Positions 42,730-54,124 of a stretch of 64,000 nt of DNA are shown piece by piece. Under the pieces are notes generated by a model. It ran no database searches. It was not told the origin of the DNA and worked only from the letters and a program-made list of their open reading frames with translations. The stretch spans positions 6,478,934 through 6,542,933 of the forward strand of contig JASSKH010000026.1 in assembly GCA_031763025.1 (NCBI GenBank), given 5' to 3'. A program made the translations under genes and the position numbers. This DNA is from Macrocystis pyrifera. Its lineage: Eukaryota > Sar > Phaeophyceae > Laminariales > Laminariaceae. Position 1 is the first letter of the stretch, and each line of letters opens with the position of its first letter.

Positions 42730-45700
42730 CCCCCCAACAGTTCGATCGCCAGGGATGTGTTCGATTGCATAGCGGTATTGTCCTAAAACACCCTTCCAAT
42801 TCTCTAGGCGTTGTGCCATGGTCTTTGTGACCGTCGTGACACACTTCTCCGGATTGAAAATGTACTGCAAGTTTCGATGATCAGTAAAGATATGAACACC
42901 ACCCCAAAGCAGGTATTCGAGCCTCCGGAACGTATTAACGATCGCAAAACCTTCTTTGTCGACAGTCGCCCAGCGCAACTGCGAACCTGTGAACGAACCA
43001 CTCAGAAATCCGAGAGGCTCGTGAGACATGCTTTCCAACGCCAATCCACTGCGAAATTCGTGTTCAGGCACTTGGGTGAGAAAACTACCCCAATGGAAAT
43101 CAGAAGCGTCAGGAAACATCAAAACAACGCACCCGGGACGAGGATGATGAAGCGGCACTGCTTGCGCCACCAAACCCCGTGCGGCATTCCACGCCCGCAC
43201 CCGATCCTCCGTCCACGCGGTATCCTTGATGACACGATTGCGCGCCACTCGCTTAGTCCGACGTGTAGCCCCAACAAGGAGCTCCTCCAAAAAATCACGT
43301 AACGGTGCTACCGTTTCCGCTAAACGTGGTAACGATGTACGCAACCAGTTGACAGCCTGCAAGAATTGCATTAGTTCTCCAGCGTTTTCGGGACGACGCA
43401 TTTCACTTAAACCTTGCACTCGAGCGGGGTCATGGGACACGACACCATTGGAATACACCTTACCACACCAGACCAGTTCACGAGAGAAGAAGGTACACTT
43501 GTGGGCGGCGACAAACAGTCCAACATTCTCCAGGCGTTCAAGAATGTCATCAAGCAGCTGCAGAAGAGCTTCTTCGGTGTCTGCGAAAAAGAAAACGTCA
43601 TCGACCCAAACTTTGCAATCCAAACCACGCAACACTTCAGTCATGACACCTTGGAAATAAGAAGTCGCATTCAAAACACCTTGGGGAACACGGGTAGGCG
43701 TGAACAAACCGTCGCTTGTCGCCATGGTGAAGACGTCTTGCGCCTCCGGAGCCAAAGGCATCTGCCAGTACCCTTGAAGTAGGTCCAGCTTGCCGAAGAA
43801 ACGCGCCCCCAGCAGATCTCCCATGTCTTCATGGTTGGGCATGACGCCCGGGGACTTCTCCACCTGTGCGTTCACCGCCGAGTAGTCGCTCACCAAACGG
43901 AAAGAGTCCTTCTTGGGCACCGCCATCGCCGGACTCGCCCACACCGCCTGGATGTTGTGGTAGACAAAGCCAAAAAACACCAAAGCAGCAATGCACTTCG
44001 AGAGCCAGTCCCTTTTCGTCGGTTCGTACCGACGTGGCGTTGCCTTGACAGGCTTCGCCTGTTGCTTCAGCTGCACTCGCATCGGCTCCACTTGCGCTGG
44101 CGGATCACCACACAGCGCACGGCGAAAAGCACCCACGCGACGAGCCAAAATTTCGCGCAAACGGGTTGCTCCGCCGACGCTTAATCCACTCTGCTCTGCC
44201 TGCTGCACGCTGTCCTCCAACGCCCGTTCTCGGGCCGTCCGCTCCTCCTCCGGATCCATGAACATGTCTGGCCCCCGGTCGACCAAATGTTCCACCGCCT
44301 TGTCCTCCGGAGCATCCACCGTAGCCTCGGTCTGAAAAGCACGCACGGAAACCGTCACTCTGCGCGCCGCAAGGTAACTCGGAGTCTCCACACCGGTCGA
44401 TACCGGCACTGCGCGAGGGCGAAGCTTCTCCAGAGCTTCACGGTAGACGTCGATGCCAAGAGCTTTCATGGTAGCCATGCCAAACAGAACGACGTTATCT
44501 GTACCAGGCATGACCGCGAAAGTGATGGGCTCCAATTTCACCGCTCCCCACGGCGTCCGTACACTCACGGCAATCGGCACCGTTTTGTGCGTGACCATCA
44601 CTGAAACACCCGTAGCGGTTTTCGCCTGCTGCGGGCCATTTTCGAACGGAATTTGCAGATCGGCGCCGCCGAAATGCGAAGACAGCTGCTGAAGTAAGCC
44701 GACACCGATGGACGTGAGCGCCGACCCCGAATCAAGGATCACACGCGCCATCAGCGAACCAACCGACCCTGGCAAAGAGAGATCAGCGCGTAAACACTCA
44801 GCGCTGCGATCGACAGGCACTTCACCTGCCGTTGAACTCTGGTCGGTACCAAGAGTCACCTGACGCCATGGCTGCCCTCCTACAGCCGGCGCCGAAGAAA
44901 TAGAATCGGCGGTCCACCCCGACCAAGACGTCGAATATACAGACGGTTCCGGCGCTACCGCCCCTGCAGCAGCACCAGACACTGACTCCGCCCGCTCGGT
45001 GGATGGCGAAGTTCTCGCTCCAGCAGCACCCACCGATGTTCCAGCTCCTCCAACGTATACAGCTCGGCCGGCAACAGACGAACCAGATCCCGACCCAGCG
45101 GCTCCTGCCGCTGGCGCACCAGAAGTTGAAGAAGCAACAGCAGAAGTTCCACCGCCCGCTGTCAATTGATTGCCACCACGGCCACCGCGCCCGCGTCCAT
45201 GGTTGAATCTGCCCCGGCCGCCATTGCGGCCCCCGCGATACCCTGACGACCCGCGCCCACCACTGCTGGGAGCTGTGCCGCCACCGCGAGCTTTTGGGCA
45301 ATCAGAAACATAATGGTTGGGATCACCACACTCGAAACAGACGCGAACAAACGACTTTTTCGCGGACTGCTGCTGTTTCGGTTTCTGCTGCTGTTGGCGT
45401 CGCGGTTCAGCTGCCCCTGCAGCGTCTTTCCGACCATACGCCTCGATGAACTTCCACTGTTCTGCAGCAGAAAAAATTTGGTCCATGACCAATGCCGGGT
45501 CCTTCTTCCACCCTGCAGCGTACGTGAGCTGACCTTTTACGTACTTTTTGAACTCGGACGGCCATAAGCCATCCACCAACGCCATGCTCACAAATTCCGC
45601 CGGTCCGGGCAACCACGAACGGTCCTGCGCGCGGTACATGGCATGCACCGCGTGATTCTCCGCAAAATACTTTTCCATAGCGGAGTTTACCATCATCGCG

Positions 45701-46098
45701 CGGTCTTTGACGGATGTTTCACCGCCCTGCTTTTCATCGCGCCTCATTGAGAGAACGCGACGCAAGTCCGCTGCCGCCCGCGAGGTGTCAAATCTGTTGC
45801 TGGTGGTTGTGTAACCGGCGTGCTGCCTAACAGCGTCCAACAACTCCGAGGCGGTCATCGTAGTCTGATGCTTGTAAAATCCCTCAAAACACCGATGAAT
45901 GTAATTGGGGATAAGCTGGCCCATGCTCACTTTGGAGTGCTGAACCACCCCCTGAGCGTTGGCGAGCTGCAGCCGTTCCTCATAATCGAGGTACGCTGCG
46001 TAAAAAACACGAGAGGCCTGCTCGGTCCACACCTCTCCGTATTTCGGTGGAGTCAGAGACTCCCCTACCACCAGCGGCGTGCTTGCCGTGTGCGCCAT
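42730..46098 (-). CDS. Ty3/Gypsy gag-protease-RT-RNase H polyprotein
   Basis: ATG at 46098. Residues 1-230: gag. CCHC knuckle C254-x2-C257-x4-H262-x4-C267. Gly/Arg-rich, then Ser/Ala-rich linker to about 430. Aspartic protease DSGS at 456-459. RT from about 690: SDYSAVN, KLDLLQGYWQ, VPQGV, and VWVDD with catalytic pair at 833-834. RNase H Asp in FPDAS near 997, Glu of DKEG near 1049, and Asp of TDHRNL near 1073. The frame leaves the consensus after HIPGDRTVGG at the G6 run, running 30 junk codons to a stop at 42628; the correct continuation (DLLSRW) is in the -1 frame. Gag and Pol are one ORF, as in many chromoviruses. No other lesion seen. Confidence 0.92.
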
Positions 46099-46306
46099 AA
46101 TCCACAGCAGTCCACCTGGACTCTACTGTAATAACGGAGAAACTGCCGCCTGACCTGTGCGTCCTCCAGCTCCCGGAGCGTCCTCCCCTGCTGTGCGCTT
46201 CAAGCCGTTTCGATCCGTCCAACGGGCCAACTGCCTTCCCAGCTGTGACCCAATACTCCGCAGCCGAAAACTCCTCCAACAGAAGTTCCGCGAATATCTA
46301 GATATT

Positions 46307-46537
46307 ATGGCCTCTGCCAGATGATATCAGCAAGAGGGCTTCCAGCGAGGGACTCCACCAGTCTCGCTGGCCTCGCACTCAGTAAGTCTTGTTCTTAGAG
46401 CTTGTATTATCACGGAGTGATCCTCATCGGACCACGAGCCAGGTGGCTAGGGGACATCACACAGGATCCCCGGCCACTGCTCCACTCACACATGCGATTA
46501 CACTGAAACCTCCACGGCTTGGTATCTTTTGGCTACA
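46307..46537 (-). repeat. 5' LTR of Ty3/Gypsy element (plus-strand right)
   Basis: 231 bp, identical by eye to 40781-41011. Followed on the plus strand by ACACT (46538-46542). Confidence 0.92.
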
Positions 46538-46542
46538 ACACT

Positions 46543-46754
46543 CAACCCCCATGATGCCCACTGGCTTGTTGAGACACACAACGTTGCAGACCTCCTTCAC
46601 TCTATGCCATGCACCGACATTGCTGCTCATCCCGAGACACCATGCACCCATTCCATACTGGTGGTGATCACAGATGAAAATATGTCGTTGCTGCGTACCA
46701 AAATATTGCGTTGCTTAGTGAATCAGAGAGCATTGTGGGTGTGGAAATAGGCGG
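46543..46754. other. right flank of the Ty3 insertion, nothing recognised
   Basis: Continues the pre-insertion sequence that ended at 40780. No gene recognised. Confidence 0.4.
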
Positions 46755-47205
46755 GTGATGGTGTCTATCGATAGACATTCTCCATCATAACTGATTCTCC
46801 ACGGTGTCCATCGATAGCAATTAATTGCCGGCCATAATATAATTAGAAATGTATCTATCGATAGCCATTGCTGGTCACAACACAGAAACATATCTATCGA
46901 TAGCCATTGCCGGCCACAATATATCAAGAAATGTGTGCATCGGTAGCCACTGTGGACTGCAGTAGATTCTGCAAGCTATCCGTCGATAGCCATTGTGGGT
47001 GACAATAGCTTTCAACACAGGTACTTCAGCACTCCTGCCTGAACTATATGTTGGGGACGTAACCTATCGACAGACATTACCGACGACAGTGGATCGAGGA
47101 ACGTGGCAATCGATAGACTTTGCCGACGACAATAGACCCGTCCATTGCACCAAATTCTACTGCTATTGCAGTGACCCCATTGTCTATATTGTCCAGGTGA
47201 CGGCT
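46755..47205 (+). repeat. 43-57-bp satellite, third array
   Basis: TCTATCGATAGCCATTGCCGGCCACAAT-type units, about eight, same sense as 38325-38720. The right edge ATTGTCTATATTGTCCAGG resembles the CTATTGTCCAGGG edge at 40660 and, inverted, CCCTGGACAATAGACAAT at 15578. Confidence 0.8.
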
Positions 47206-47207
47206 CC

Positions 47208-47690
47208 AATCACGCAACCAGAAGTGCGGGGAATTCTTCATGTACAACCGAGCCGAGACCTTGCAGCGAGAAAGAGAAAAATATATATTCACCGTCCTGT
47301 TCCGCCGAGGACAAATATTTATCGTCCCGCTCCGCCGAAGAAAAGAAAATTACCGTCCCGTCCCGCCGTGGAAAAAATATTTGACGGCCAATCCTGCCCT
47401 TGAAACAAATAACTACCGTCCCATCCCGCCGTGGAAAACATATATTTACCGTGTCGTCCCGCCGAGGGAGAAAATCCTTAGCGTCCCGTCCCGTCCCGTC
47501 GTGAAAATCTGCCCCGTTGAGTTTTACCGTCCCGTCAAGTCGAGAAATCATGCACCCGCTGTCCCGCCCCGTCCCGTCCTGTCCCGCCAAATTTTAGTGT
47601 CCTCATTTGACAGTCCCGTCCCGTCTTCATTTTGTTTCCCGCCAAACGAGTCAAATCTGTCCCGTCCCGTCCCGTCACGATTCTCAGTCA
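47208..47690 (+). repeat. CCGTCCCG ~32-bp satellite with conserved flanks
   Basis: TTACCGTCCCGTCCCGCCG + GGAAAAAATAT units at 31-33-bp steps from 47288. The leader (CGCAACCAGAAGTGCGG..TTC) and the trailer (GTCCCGTCCCGTCACGATTC, then TCAGTCACTGTGA) are shared with 56255-56690, so the whole block behaves as a dispersed element. Confidence 0.88.
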
Positions 47691-47742
47691 CTGTGATAGA
47701 TCTTGAGATTTTATCTTGCTCATCATATATATATATATATTC

Positions 47743-48210
47743 TTTGACAGAGTGGTACAAGGAAGTACATCCTGCATGAGGTCATACAAAACCCGTAGCA
47801 CCCGCTGTAAGACATAACAGTTGTTCACAGTCACAGAAATGTCTGATGCATTCTGATTGCCTGATTGGTGTGTTTATGTAGCTCCAAATTGTCCGAGAGA
47901 CATACGCTGTGGGTTTTGTGCTTTGCCGAATGGGTTGTATCAAAATATATGGATGGTTTTCCAGGGTCGCGCGGAAGAGGAACGAGAGCCCCCTTTAACT
48001 CAGTACCACAAGCACACAACGTCAACTCGACTACAACAATAATTGAGACTTCGCAACACCATCTCTTCTTTTGCTCCCGCGCCTCATGGGAAGGTTGAGC
48101 GGCGCCACACCCGGTGCACGAGTTGTCCCCATACGCTAGAGATACATATAAGTCAGGATGGTTCGTGCCAGGGAGTGAGCGCTAGGGAGACCCGGTGAGA
48201 GGTTGCAAAA
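47743..48210. other. no gene recognised; 5' flank of the interrupted ORF
   Basis: A short (TA)n lies at about 47726-47741. The rest shows no repeat or gene; it would hold the promoter of the ORF starting at 48211. Confidence 0.35.
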
Positions 48211-48259
48211 ATGGGGTTTGGGGTGGCTGCTGACGCAGTAGACATTCCTTGGACAAAAG

Positions 48260-48590
48260 AGGAGGGTTGTCGTAGGGGCAACCTGGTGTTTGGGGAGTAA
48301 CGGGTAGAAAAGATAAACCAGTGAAGGAATGAGACTGTTTCTGAGGGTTTCCCATATCATAAGAAGGGATGTTTAGTACGGGGTAAGAATTAAATATAAT
48401 AGAAGTTCCGGATGATTGATGGAAATATCGATGCACTTCAGACATGAGCAAGCAGCGGTCGAGCGGTGTGAAGCGGGGTCGTCCGTGCAGCGAGTATCCA
48501 GGATAGATAGCTAACGGGCAAGGCCCTTCACGAGCTGAAATGAACCGGGCAAGGGACATCAGGGTGTCGTCTAGTTGGTTTTGTTTTTAG
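48260..48590 (+). repeat. split direct repeat A1
   Basis: AGGAGGGTTGTCGTAGGGGC through CAGCGAGTATCCAGGATAGA to GTCGTCTAGTTGG. Matches A2 at 53715-54040 at about 85% by eye. Confidence 0.88.
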
Positions 48591-48668
48591 ATAACTGGGC
48601 AAGGGACGTCAGGAAGTCGTCAAGTGGTCAGTCGTTGAGAATGTGCGTTGGGAGGGTCGACGAGCGGG

Positions 48669-49457
48669 ATGGAGGAACCTCTTACCGTGATACAACAGCA
48701 AAACGAGGAGCACGACAATCTTGTTGGAGGCCCGGCCCCAAGGCGGGGGTCGACCCAAGGGAACGGGGCAGCCGGTAACGCGGAAGACGATCAGTGTTCA
48801 GCAGGAGGGTCGGGCAACAACGACGACGGTAGAGTGCGAGCAAATACCCTGGGTGGCCGGGGTACAGCTAGGAACGTGTACGTTGAGGGTAGACAGACAG
48901 CACACAAAGGGCTCACATGCGGTCGGGTAGGGGGGGTAGGGGGGGTTACACGTGGCAGGTTAGGGGGCGTGGGAACGGCTTGTATGGGAACCGCGAGCAG
49001 TCCAACTCCATTCAACATGCCCCATCGCAGCGCAACGACCAATTGTTCCCCGAAAACGAGTTTCAGGACCCCCCATGCTCGGGTGGAGAGAGTTCATATC
49101 AGCAGGAGGCGGGGGGGAAGTGGGCTAACCGCCAGTTCACGACCGTTAACGGGCCCTCACAGGCGCCCTGGGGCCCGGGAGGCCCGCCGCCGCCGCAGCG
49201 GCAGCAGGAGTAGGCACTGCAGCAGCCGCATAGCCGGGGCAACACCACAACAGCTACAGCAAGAGTGGGCACCACAGCAAGAAGGGTGGGCATACAAGCG
49301 GGGGGGGGGGGGGGGGGCACCACAGCAGCAGCAGCAGCAGCAGCAAGGGTGGACATCAGAGCAATGCGGCAGGGAAAACGTGAGGGTGGGGACAGGTTGG
49401 GGCGGGGGAGTACCGAACCCGCGACAGCAGCAAAAGCGGCCAAGCATGCAGCTATAG
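48669..49457 (+). CDS. YR-retrotransposon ORF1 (gag-like, low complexity)
   Basis: Opens MEEPLTVIQQQNEEH and becomes Gly/Arg/Gln-rich with a (CAG)n-coded Gln run (49322-49343) and poly-G tract (49297-49317). No zinc knuckle or known gag fold is visible; the gag assignment rests on position upstream of RT. An in-frame ATG at 48648 is also possible. The poly-G runs make frame continuity unreliable. Confidence 0.4.
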   Translation: MEEPLTVIQQQNEEHDNLVGGPAPRRGSTQGNGAAGNAEDDQCSAGGSGNNDDGRVRANTLGGRGTARNVYVEGRQTAHKGLTCGRVGGVGGVTRGRLGGVGTACMGTASSPTPFNMPHRSATTNCSPKTSFRTPHARVERVHISRRRGGSGLTASSRPLTGPHRRPGAREARRRRSGSRSRHCSSRIAGATPQQLQQEWAPQQEGWAYKRGGGGGAPQQQQQQQQGWTSEQCGRENVRVGTGWGGGVPNPRQQQKRPSMQL

Positions 49458-49459
49458 CA

Positions 49460-50420
49460 GCCGCAGTCAGGCATGGGGGGGTTCGGGGATGTAAGCGAGT
49501 GGGAGATAGACGTGGCGGGTTCCCGACAGCAGCAGATGGGGCAAGCGGGGGGACAAACGGAAGCGGGGCCGCAGGGGGGTGGGGTGGAGGGGAGGCGGGA
49601 CGAGCAAGGAGCGGGACGGGGAGCAGTAGGGGTGGGGGGGGGGGGGGGAGCGGAGGGGGCGAGGCGGGGGGGGCGGGAGGCGGGAGGGGGAGGGGACGGG
49701 GGGGGGGGGGAGGGGGGGAAGGAGCATACGACCCACCCTGCCGTGATTATGAGGAGCTCGGTGCGAGCCTAAGAGGGGGCTGCCGTGCAGGTGCAGGCAC
49801 GAAGGCAGCTACAAAACCCCGAAGGGTACGTATCTGCCGAGGGACGGAGGCGGGTTGGGGAAGCGTAAGAGGAAGGAGGACGGGAGAGGGTGGGGGAGGA
49901 GGACGGGGGACGGAGAAGGAGGGGAGGGGAACGACGGGCTGGCGAAGAAATGAGGACACGGCCTCCGCGGCATAGCGGAGCCAACCAAGCGTGCAACCGT
50001 GACGAGTTCTGGGGCGACTGTGACGAGGGCGACGGCAGGGGTTCGGGTTGCGCGCTTGGCCAAACGGGGGTCAGACTCCGGGTCGGTGGTTTTGTCAGAA
50101 ATAGGTGCGTTATCCGACCGGCGCGTTGAAGAGCAGAAGCGTTGGGGGGTTGCACAGGGGTTGTTGGGCAAGGAGTCAGGGAAATCGGTGAAGGCGGCAA
50201 GCATAGTACGAGTTTTGGCTACGACGGCTGGGGCAGTTTTGTCGCGAGTAACTGGGGCGGGGGAAGGAAGGGTTGGGAGGGTTGTGAAATGGTTGGGGGG
50301 TTCGTTGACAGCACCCACATGGACCCAGAGCGCGTACAAGCGTTCTTCGGGGACAAGCACCAATTCCCAGAAATCGACAAGTCGAGGCACGTAGCGCGCG
50401 TGGGGGTACCGGTAGACGTT
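49460..50420 (+). other. G-rich coding-like region of the YR element
   Basis: Long G runs (49625-49720) and several overlapping frames. A segment DPERVQAFFGDKHQFPEID (about 50320-50385) looks coding and leads by frameshift into the RT at 50435. Precise frames cannot be settled by eye. Confidence 0.4.
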
Positions 50421-50434
50421 GGGTCAGGGGGGGG

Positions 50435-51413
50435 GTGGACCGCACACAGGAACTTGCATTCGAAAACCTTTCAAGCGCGCAGAAATTTAGCGACGCAGTG
50501 TGGGAAAAAGCGGTTGCGGACGTGGCGGGGGGCAGGGCAATTGTTTCCCCAAAGAAGCAAGCGGAGAAGGTACCGGGACTGCAGGTGTCCCCAGTTGGGG
50601 TAGTAGAAGAGCGTGAAACGATAAGGATAATCTACGACATGACGTTCGAGCACGAACATGGGTGCGGGTCGGTGGACTCGACGACAGATTGGGATGGGAT
50701 TCTGGCATGTGCGCTGGCGGGGGTGATGTATGAAGTTTACAAAGGGTACTGGGGTTGAGGGGTCAGTTCGGAGATCGAGCGCGAATTCGTATTCAAACAT
50801 GGACGTCAAAAATTCGTTCAGGCAGATCCCAGTAGACCCTGACGGTGCAGCGGCTTTCGGGTACGTATTGGGGGAGTACCTTTTCGTCGATTTGCGCTTG
50901 CAGTGTGGGTGGAGGGGTAGTCCGGGGCGGTGGGGCGTGATATCAGCTGCGATGCAGCATGCGCAACGCAACACCACGAGAGCATCCGCGTCGTTCTCGA
51001 GGCTAGGAGACCGCGCGTTAGAGCACGTGACGGTTGCGCAGGCAACGGGGCGTCCAGTAGCCCAGTGGCCGGCAGAGTGCGTAGTGCGGCCAGCGAACGG
51101 GGGAAGGGCGGACGACCTAGCCTTTGTGTGTTTTTATGGATGATGCCGGGTTCAGTGGAATCCGGAAGGGTCGCGGTGTTTGGACTTGTCTCCATCGTTA
51201 GCGGTAATCTACGAGCAGGCTATGGGCGAGAGGTCGGAAGGGGAGGAGCCGTTACTTTCGAAAAAAAAGGTGACAGGCTGGGCAACGCAACAAGAGGTAT
51301 TGGGGTACGATGCTAACACTGAGAGCATGACTATTGCCCCCCCGAAGCGAAAGGTGGACGAATTACTCGCGCGATTGGCAGATAGGCCAGCAGGCGGCAG
51401 ACGGCAACGGTGA
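50435..51413 (+). pseudogene. DIRS/Ngaro-type reverse transcriptase, frameshifted
   Basis: Segments in three frames align in order: IRIIYDMTF (about 50615), a shift near 50740, MDVKNSFRQIPVDPDGAAAF..GWRGSPGRWGV (50800-50940), the catalytic box MDDA at 51136-51147 in another frame, then KKKVTGWATQQEVLGYDANT (51260-51315). The GWRGSPG..WGV block and MDDA box are typical of YR-retrotransposon RTs rather than Ty3 RTs. At least three frameshifts are needed, so it is non-functional. Confidence 0.8.
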
Positions 51414-52315
51414 GGGAGGTGCTAGTGTTAGCACGGAAGTTGCTCCACGCATCCTTTGTAATCCGGTCCGGACGGTACTTCGTCCGTCGGCTTCTGCAGC
51501 TATTTAATCTGAATCTTGATGGGGTGGAGCGGGCCTGGGGGGGGGGTGCGTGGGGTAGGTTCAGAAAACAGAAGGAAGCGAGACAATTTTTACGATTGTC
51601 GCGGGAGTTCATGGCAGACGTGGGATGGTGGAGATGGATTTTGGGGACGGGGGGAGGGTACGGGGGAGGGAGCATAACAGCACCGTCTTTCAGCTTCGTG
51701 AAGCAGCGGCCGAGTAGAACCTGATTTTCGGACGCTTCCTTGACAGCGATAGGGGGGTTGTGCATGGAAAAGGGGGTGTACTGGAGGTTCGCCCTGCCAG
51801 AAGAGGTGCAGTAACATACGATAAGGGGGGGGCAGGCGGTAGCTGATTTAATTTCCATTAACCTGTTGGAGGTCATGGCCATGGTTGTGACGGCGTTCGT
51901 AATGGTAGACATGAGGGGGGAGAGACCGGGTAGGAAAGGGAAGGCAGTTTTGATGAGGGCAGGTAACGAAGCAGCCGTAACCTGGGTAAAGAGGTGTCGT
52001 GGGGGTAGGAAACAAGCAAGAGTAGGGGTGTTGATGAGAATGATGGGGGCGTTGGAAGCAAGGGGAAGGTGGTGTTTCCAGGCAAGGCACGTACGGGGGG
52101 TCAATAACAGGTTGGCAGATGGTCTGACTAGGTGGCGAGAGGAACAGATTCCCGAGAAACTGAACGCAGAATGTCCCGAAATCGCCTGGCAGGTGCAGAA
52201 ACTGGGATCGGGGGAGCAGCTAATGTGTTCGGAGATATTGCGAGAGAGTACGCATTTGGAAGAGTTGCAGCTTCGTCCCGAAAAACTTACGAGGCGAATT
52301 GGAGGATGTGGGTGA
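51410..52315 (+). pseudogene. RNase H region of the YR element
   Basis: REVLVLARKLLHASFVIRSG then GRYFVRRLLQL follows the RT thumb. CMEKGVYWRFALPEE (about 51763-51807) resembles the RNase H core, and MRAGNEAAVTWVKRCRGG and HVRGVNNRLADGLTRW complete it. Two frames and stops are needed. It would degrade the RNA template during replication. Confidence 0.65.
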
Positions 52316-53341
52316 GCTGGAGAGCGTTTGTCGGGAAGGGGTGTTCGGCTGCAGGAGACATGGGGGAGATGGAGTTAATGGGAGAGTTGATCGAGTTCAT
52401 TAGGTACTGCTGCGCAGAAAAAGGGAACAAGGAGTCGACTGTAGTAGGCAAGTTGGTTGCGATTAATTTCTACCATGAGTAGTTCGTGGGGCTTTCGGTG
52501 CCCATGAGTAACCCATTGATCAGATCGGTGAGGCAAGGTATCAAGAGGGCACACGTAGAGACGGGCAGAGGGTAAGAAGACCATTGACTTGGGGGATGCT
52601 GAGGGGGATGCAAGGGACCACTGCATCATGGGGGGAAGGGGGGAGGGTGTTGTGGATAGATCTGGCACTGTCCTATTTTTTTATGTTGCAAGCGTCAGAA
52701 TTGTTTGCCACGGAGAGAGGGGTGTCTCATAAAGTATACTGCTGACGGAGGGGCGATGTAGCGTTTATCAGAGATAACGATCAACTGGCAGAGGGTAGTT
52801 TTCGGGAAGCTAATAAGGTAGAGGTGAGGTTCAGGGGATCGAAGAGAGATCAAGGAAGAAAAGGAGCGGTGCTAGTCAGAACAAGATCAGGCCGGGGTGG
52901 AGGAGAGGAAGGGGGGGCAGTGGGGCTATTGGTGGAGCTTTCGCAATGTACAATGACGGGGAATTGACAGGGGAAGCCCCTTTGATGTCATATCGAGGAA
53001 CGGACGGTTGGAGAGTCTGGTCCAGGGGGAAGGCAACCCAGTGATTGAGGAAGGGTCTCTCCAGTGTAGGGAGGAAGCGAAAGGAAGAGGGGAGGGGAGC
53101 GGGGGCAAGTCTGATTCCGGAAGCATTCGCGTTGCATTCGGGTAGAATAGGGAGGGCAACCAGACTGGCCGCGAGAGGAGTGCCAGAGGCAGTGATTAAG
53201 AAAGAAGAGAGGTGGTCGTCGGACTCGTTTGTGGTGTACGTTAGGGCTAACATGGAAGACCCGGTATGGGTATCAGAGGTGTTGGAGCATGGGGGGGGGG
53301 AATTTGAGAGACAGCCAGGACAAGGGGCTAGATGGGGCTAA
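52210..53341 (+). pseudogene. tyrosine recombinase of the YR element, broken
   Basis: The N-terminal part (52245-52482) holds GRVAASSRKTYEANWRMWVSW, a SAM-like DNA-binding start. After a stretch with stops (52483-53040), the C-terminal frame 53045-53341 has ALHSGRIGRATRLAARGVPE with the H-x2-R box (His codon 53135, Arg codon 53144), then ERWSSDSFVVYVRAN with the nucleophilic Tyr at 53237-53239. The family replaces the DDE integrase and inserts a circular DNA. The first catalytic Arg was not identified. Confidence 0.78.
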
Positions 53342-53459
53342 ATTCTATAGGTGCTACTCCGCCCGGTATAGTAAGGACCGCTTGGGAGGCTGCAGAAAGT
53401 ACCCAAACAGTCCCTACACATATCCGGATGAAGGAGGAAAGGAACCACGGTCTCGTGAG

Positions 53460-53714
53460 GGGAGGCGTTCCACTAGCGGAGCGCGACCGGTAAGGAGGTC
53501 GACCGCGTTTCGTTTGAGTGGGTGGGGAGGGAGGCGTAAGCAAGCGAAAAGGGACGGGGTCGATCCCTCCCCTCTTTTCTCTCTTCCCTCCGGCTATTTT
53601 ATATAGGGGTAAGGAAGGCGTACACATGCAGGGGGGGGACGGGCCACCCCCCACACCATTTCGGCTTCTTCAACTAATATCAAGCATTTTTTTCGTGGAA
53701 GTGGACAACCAAAG
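53460..53714 (+). repeat. split direct repeat B1
   Basis: GTTCCACTAGCGGAGCG, GGTAAGGAGGTCGACCGCG, ATTTCGGCTTCTTCAA, ending GTGGACAACCAAAG. Matches B2 at 55150-55430. Confidence 0.88.
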
Positions 53715-54040
53715 AGGAAGGTTGTCATAGGGGCAACTTGGTGTTTGGGGGGTAAGGGGTAGAAAATACAAACCAATGAAGGAACTAGACTGTTTCGGCT
53801 GGTTTCCCATACCATAAGAAGGGATGTTTAGTACGGGGTGAGAATGAAAAATATTAGACGTTCGGGATGATTGATGAGGAAAGACCAACGCAGTTCAGAT
53901 ACGAGCAAGCAGCGGTAGAGCGGTGTGAAGCGGGGTCGTCGGTGCAGCGAGTATCCAGGATAGATAGCTAACGGGCAAGGCCCTGCACGAGCTGAATAGA
54001 ACCGAGCAAGCAACGTCAAGCAGTCGTCTAGTTGTTTTTA
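53715..54040 (+). repeat. split direct repeat A2
   Basis: AGGAAGGTTGTCATAGGGGC to GTCGTCTAGTTG, paired with A1. Confidence 0.88.
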
Positions 54041-54124
54041 TCCCGCCCACCCTCCCGCAACAAATTTTCACGGCGGATGGACAAACGGAGGGAAAGGAGA
54101 CACAGTAGTCGATTAGTAATGGCT

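Larger units (their letters stand above)
40781..46537 (-). mobile_element. complete young Ty3/Gypsy (chromovirus-like) retrotransposon
   Basis: 5757 bp, minus strand: 5' LTR 46537-46307, gag-pol ORF from 46098, integrase-chromodomain ORF ending 41090, 3' LTR 41011-40781, 5-bp target duplication ACACT. The identical LTRs indicate very recent insertion. It interrupts a satellite-rich segment. No canonical TGG primer site follows the 5' LTR; instead there is a perfect palindrome AATATCTAGATATT. Confidence 0.93.

Noticed and set aside
48791..50977. long minus-strand Pro-rich frames
   Set aside because: They are complements of G-rich YR-element sequence; RT and recombinase motifs lie on the plus strand.
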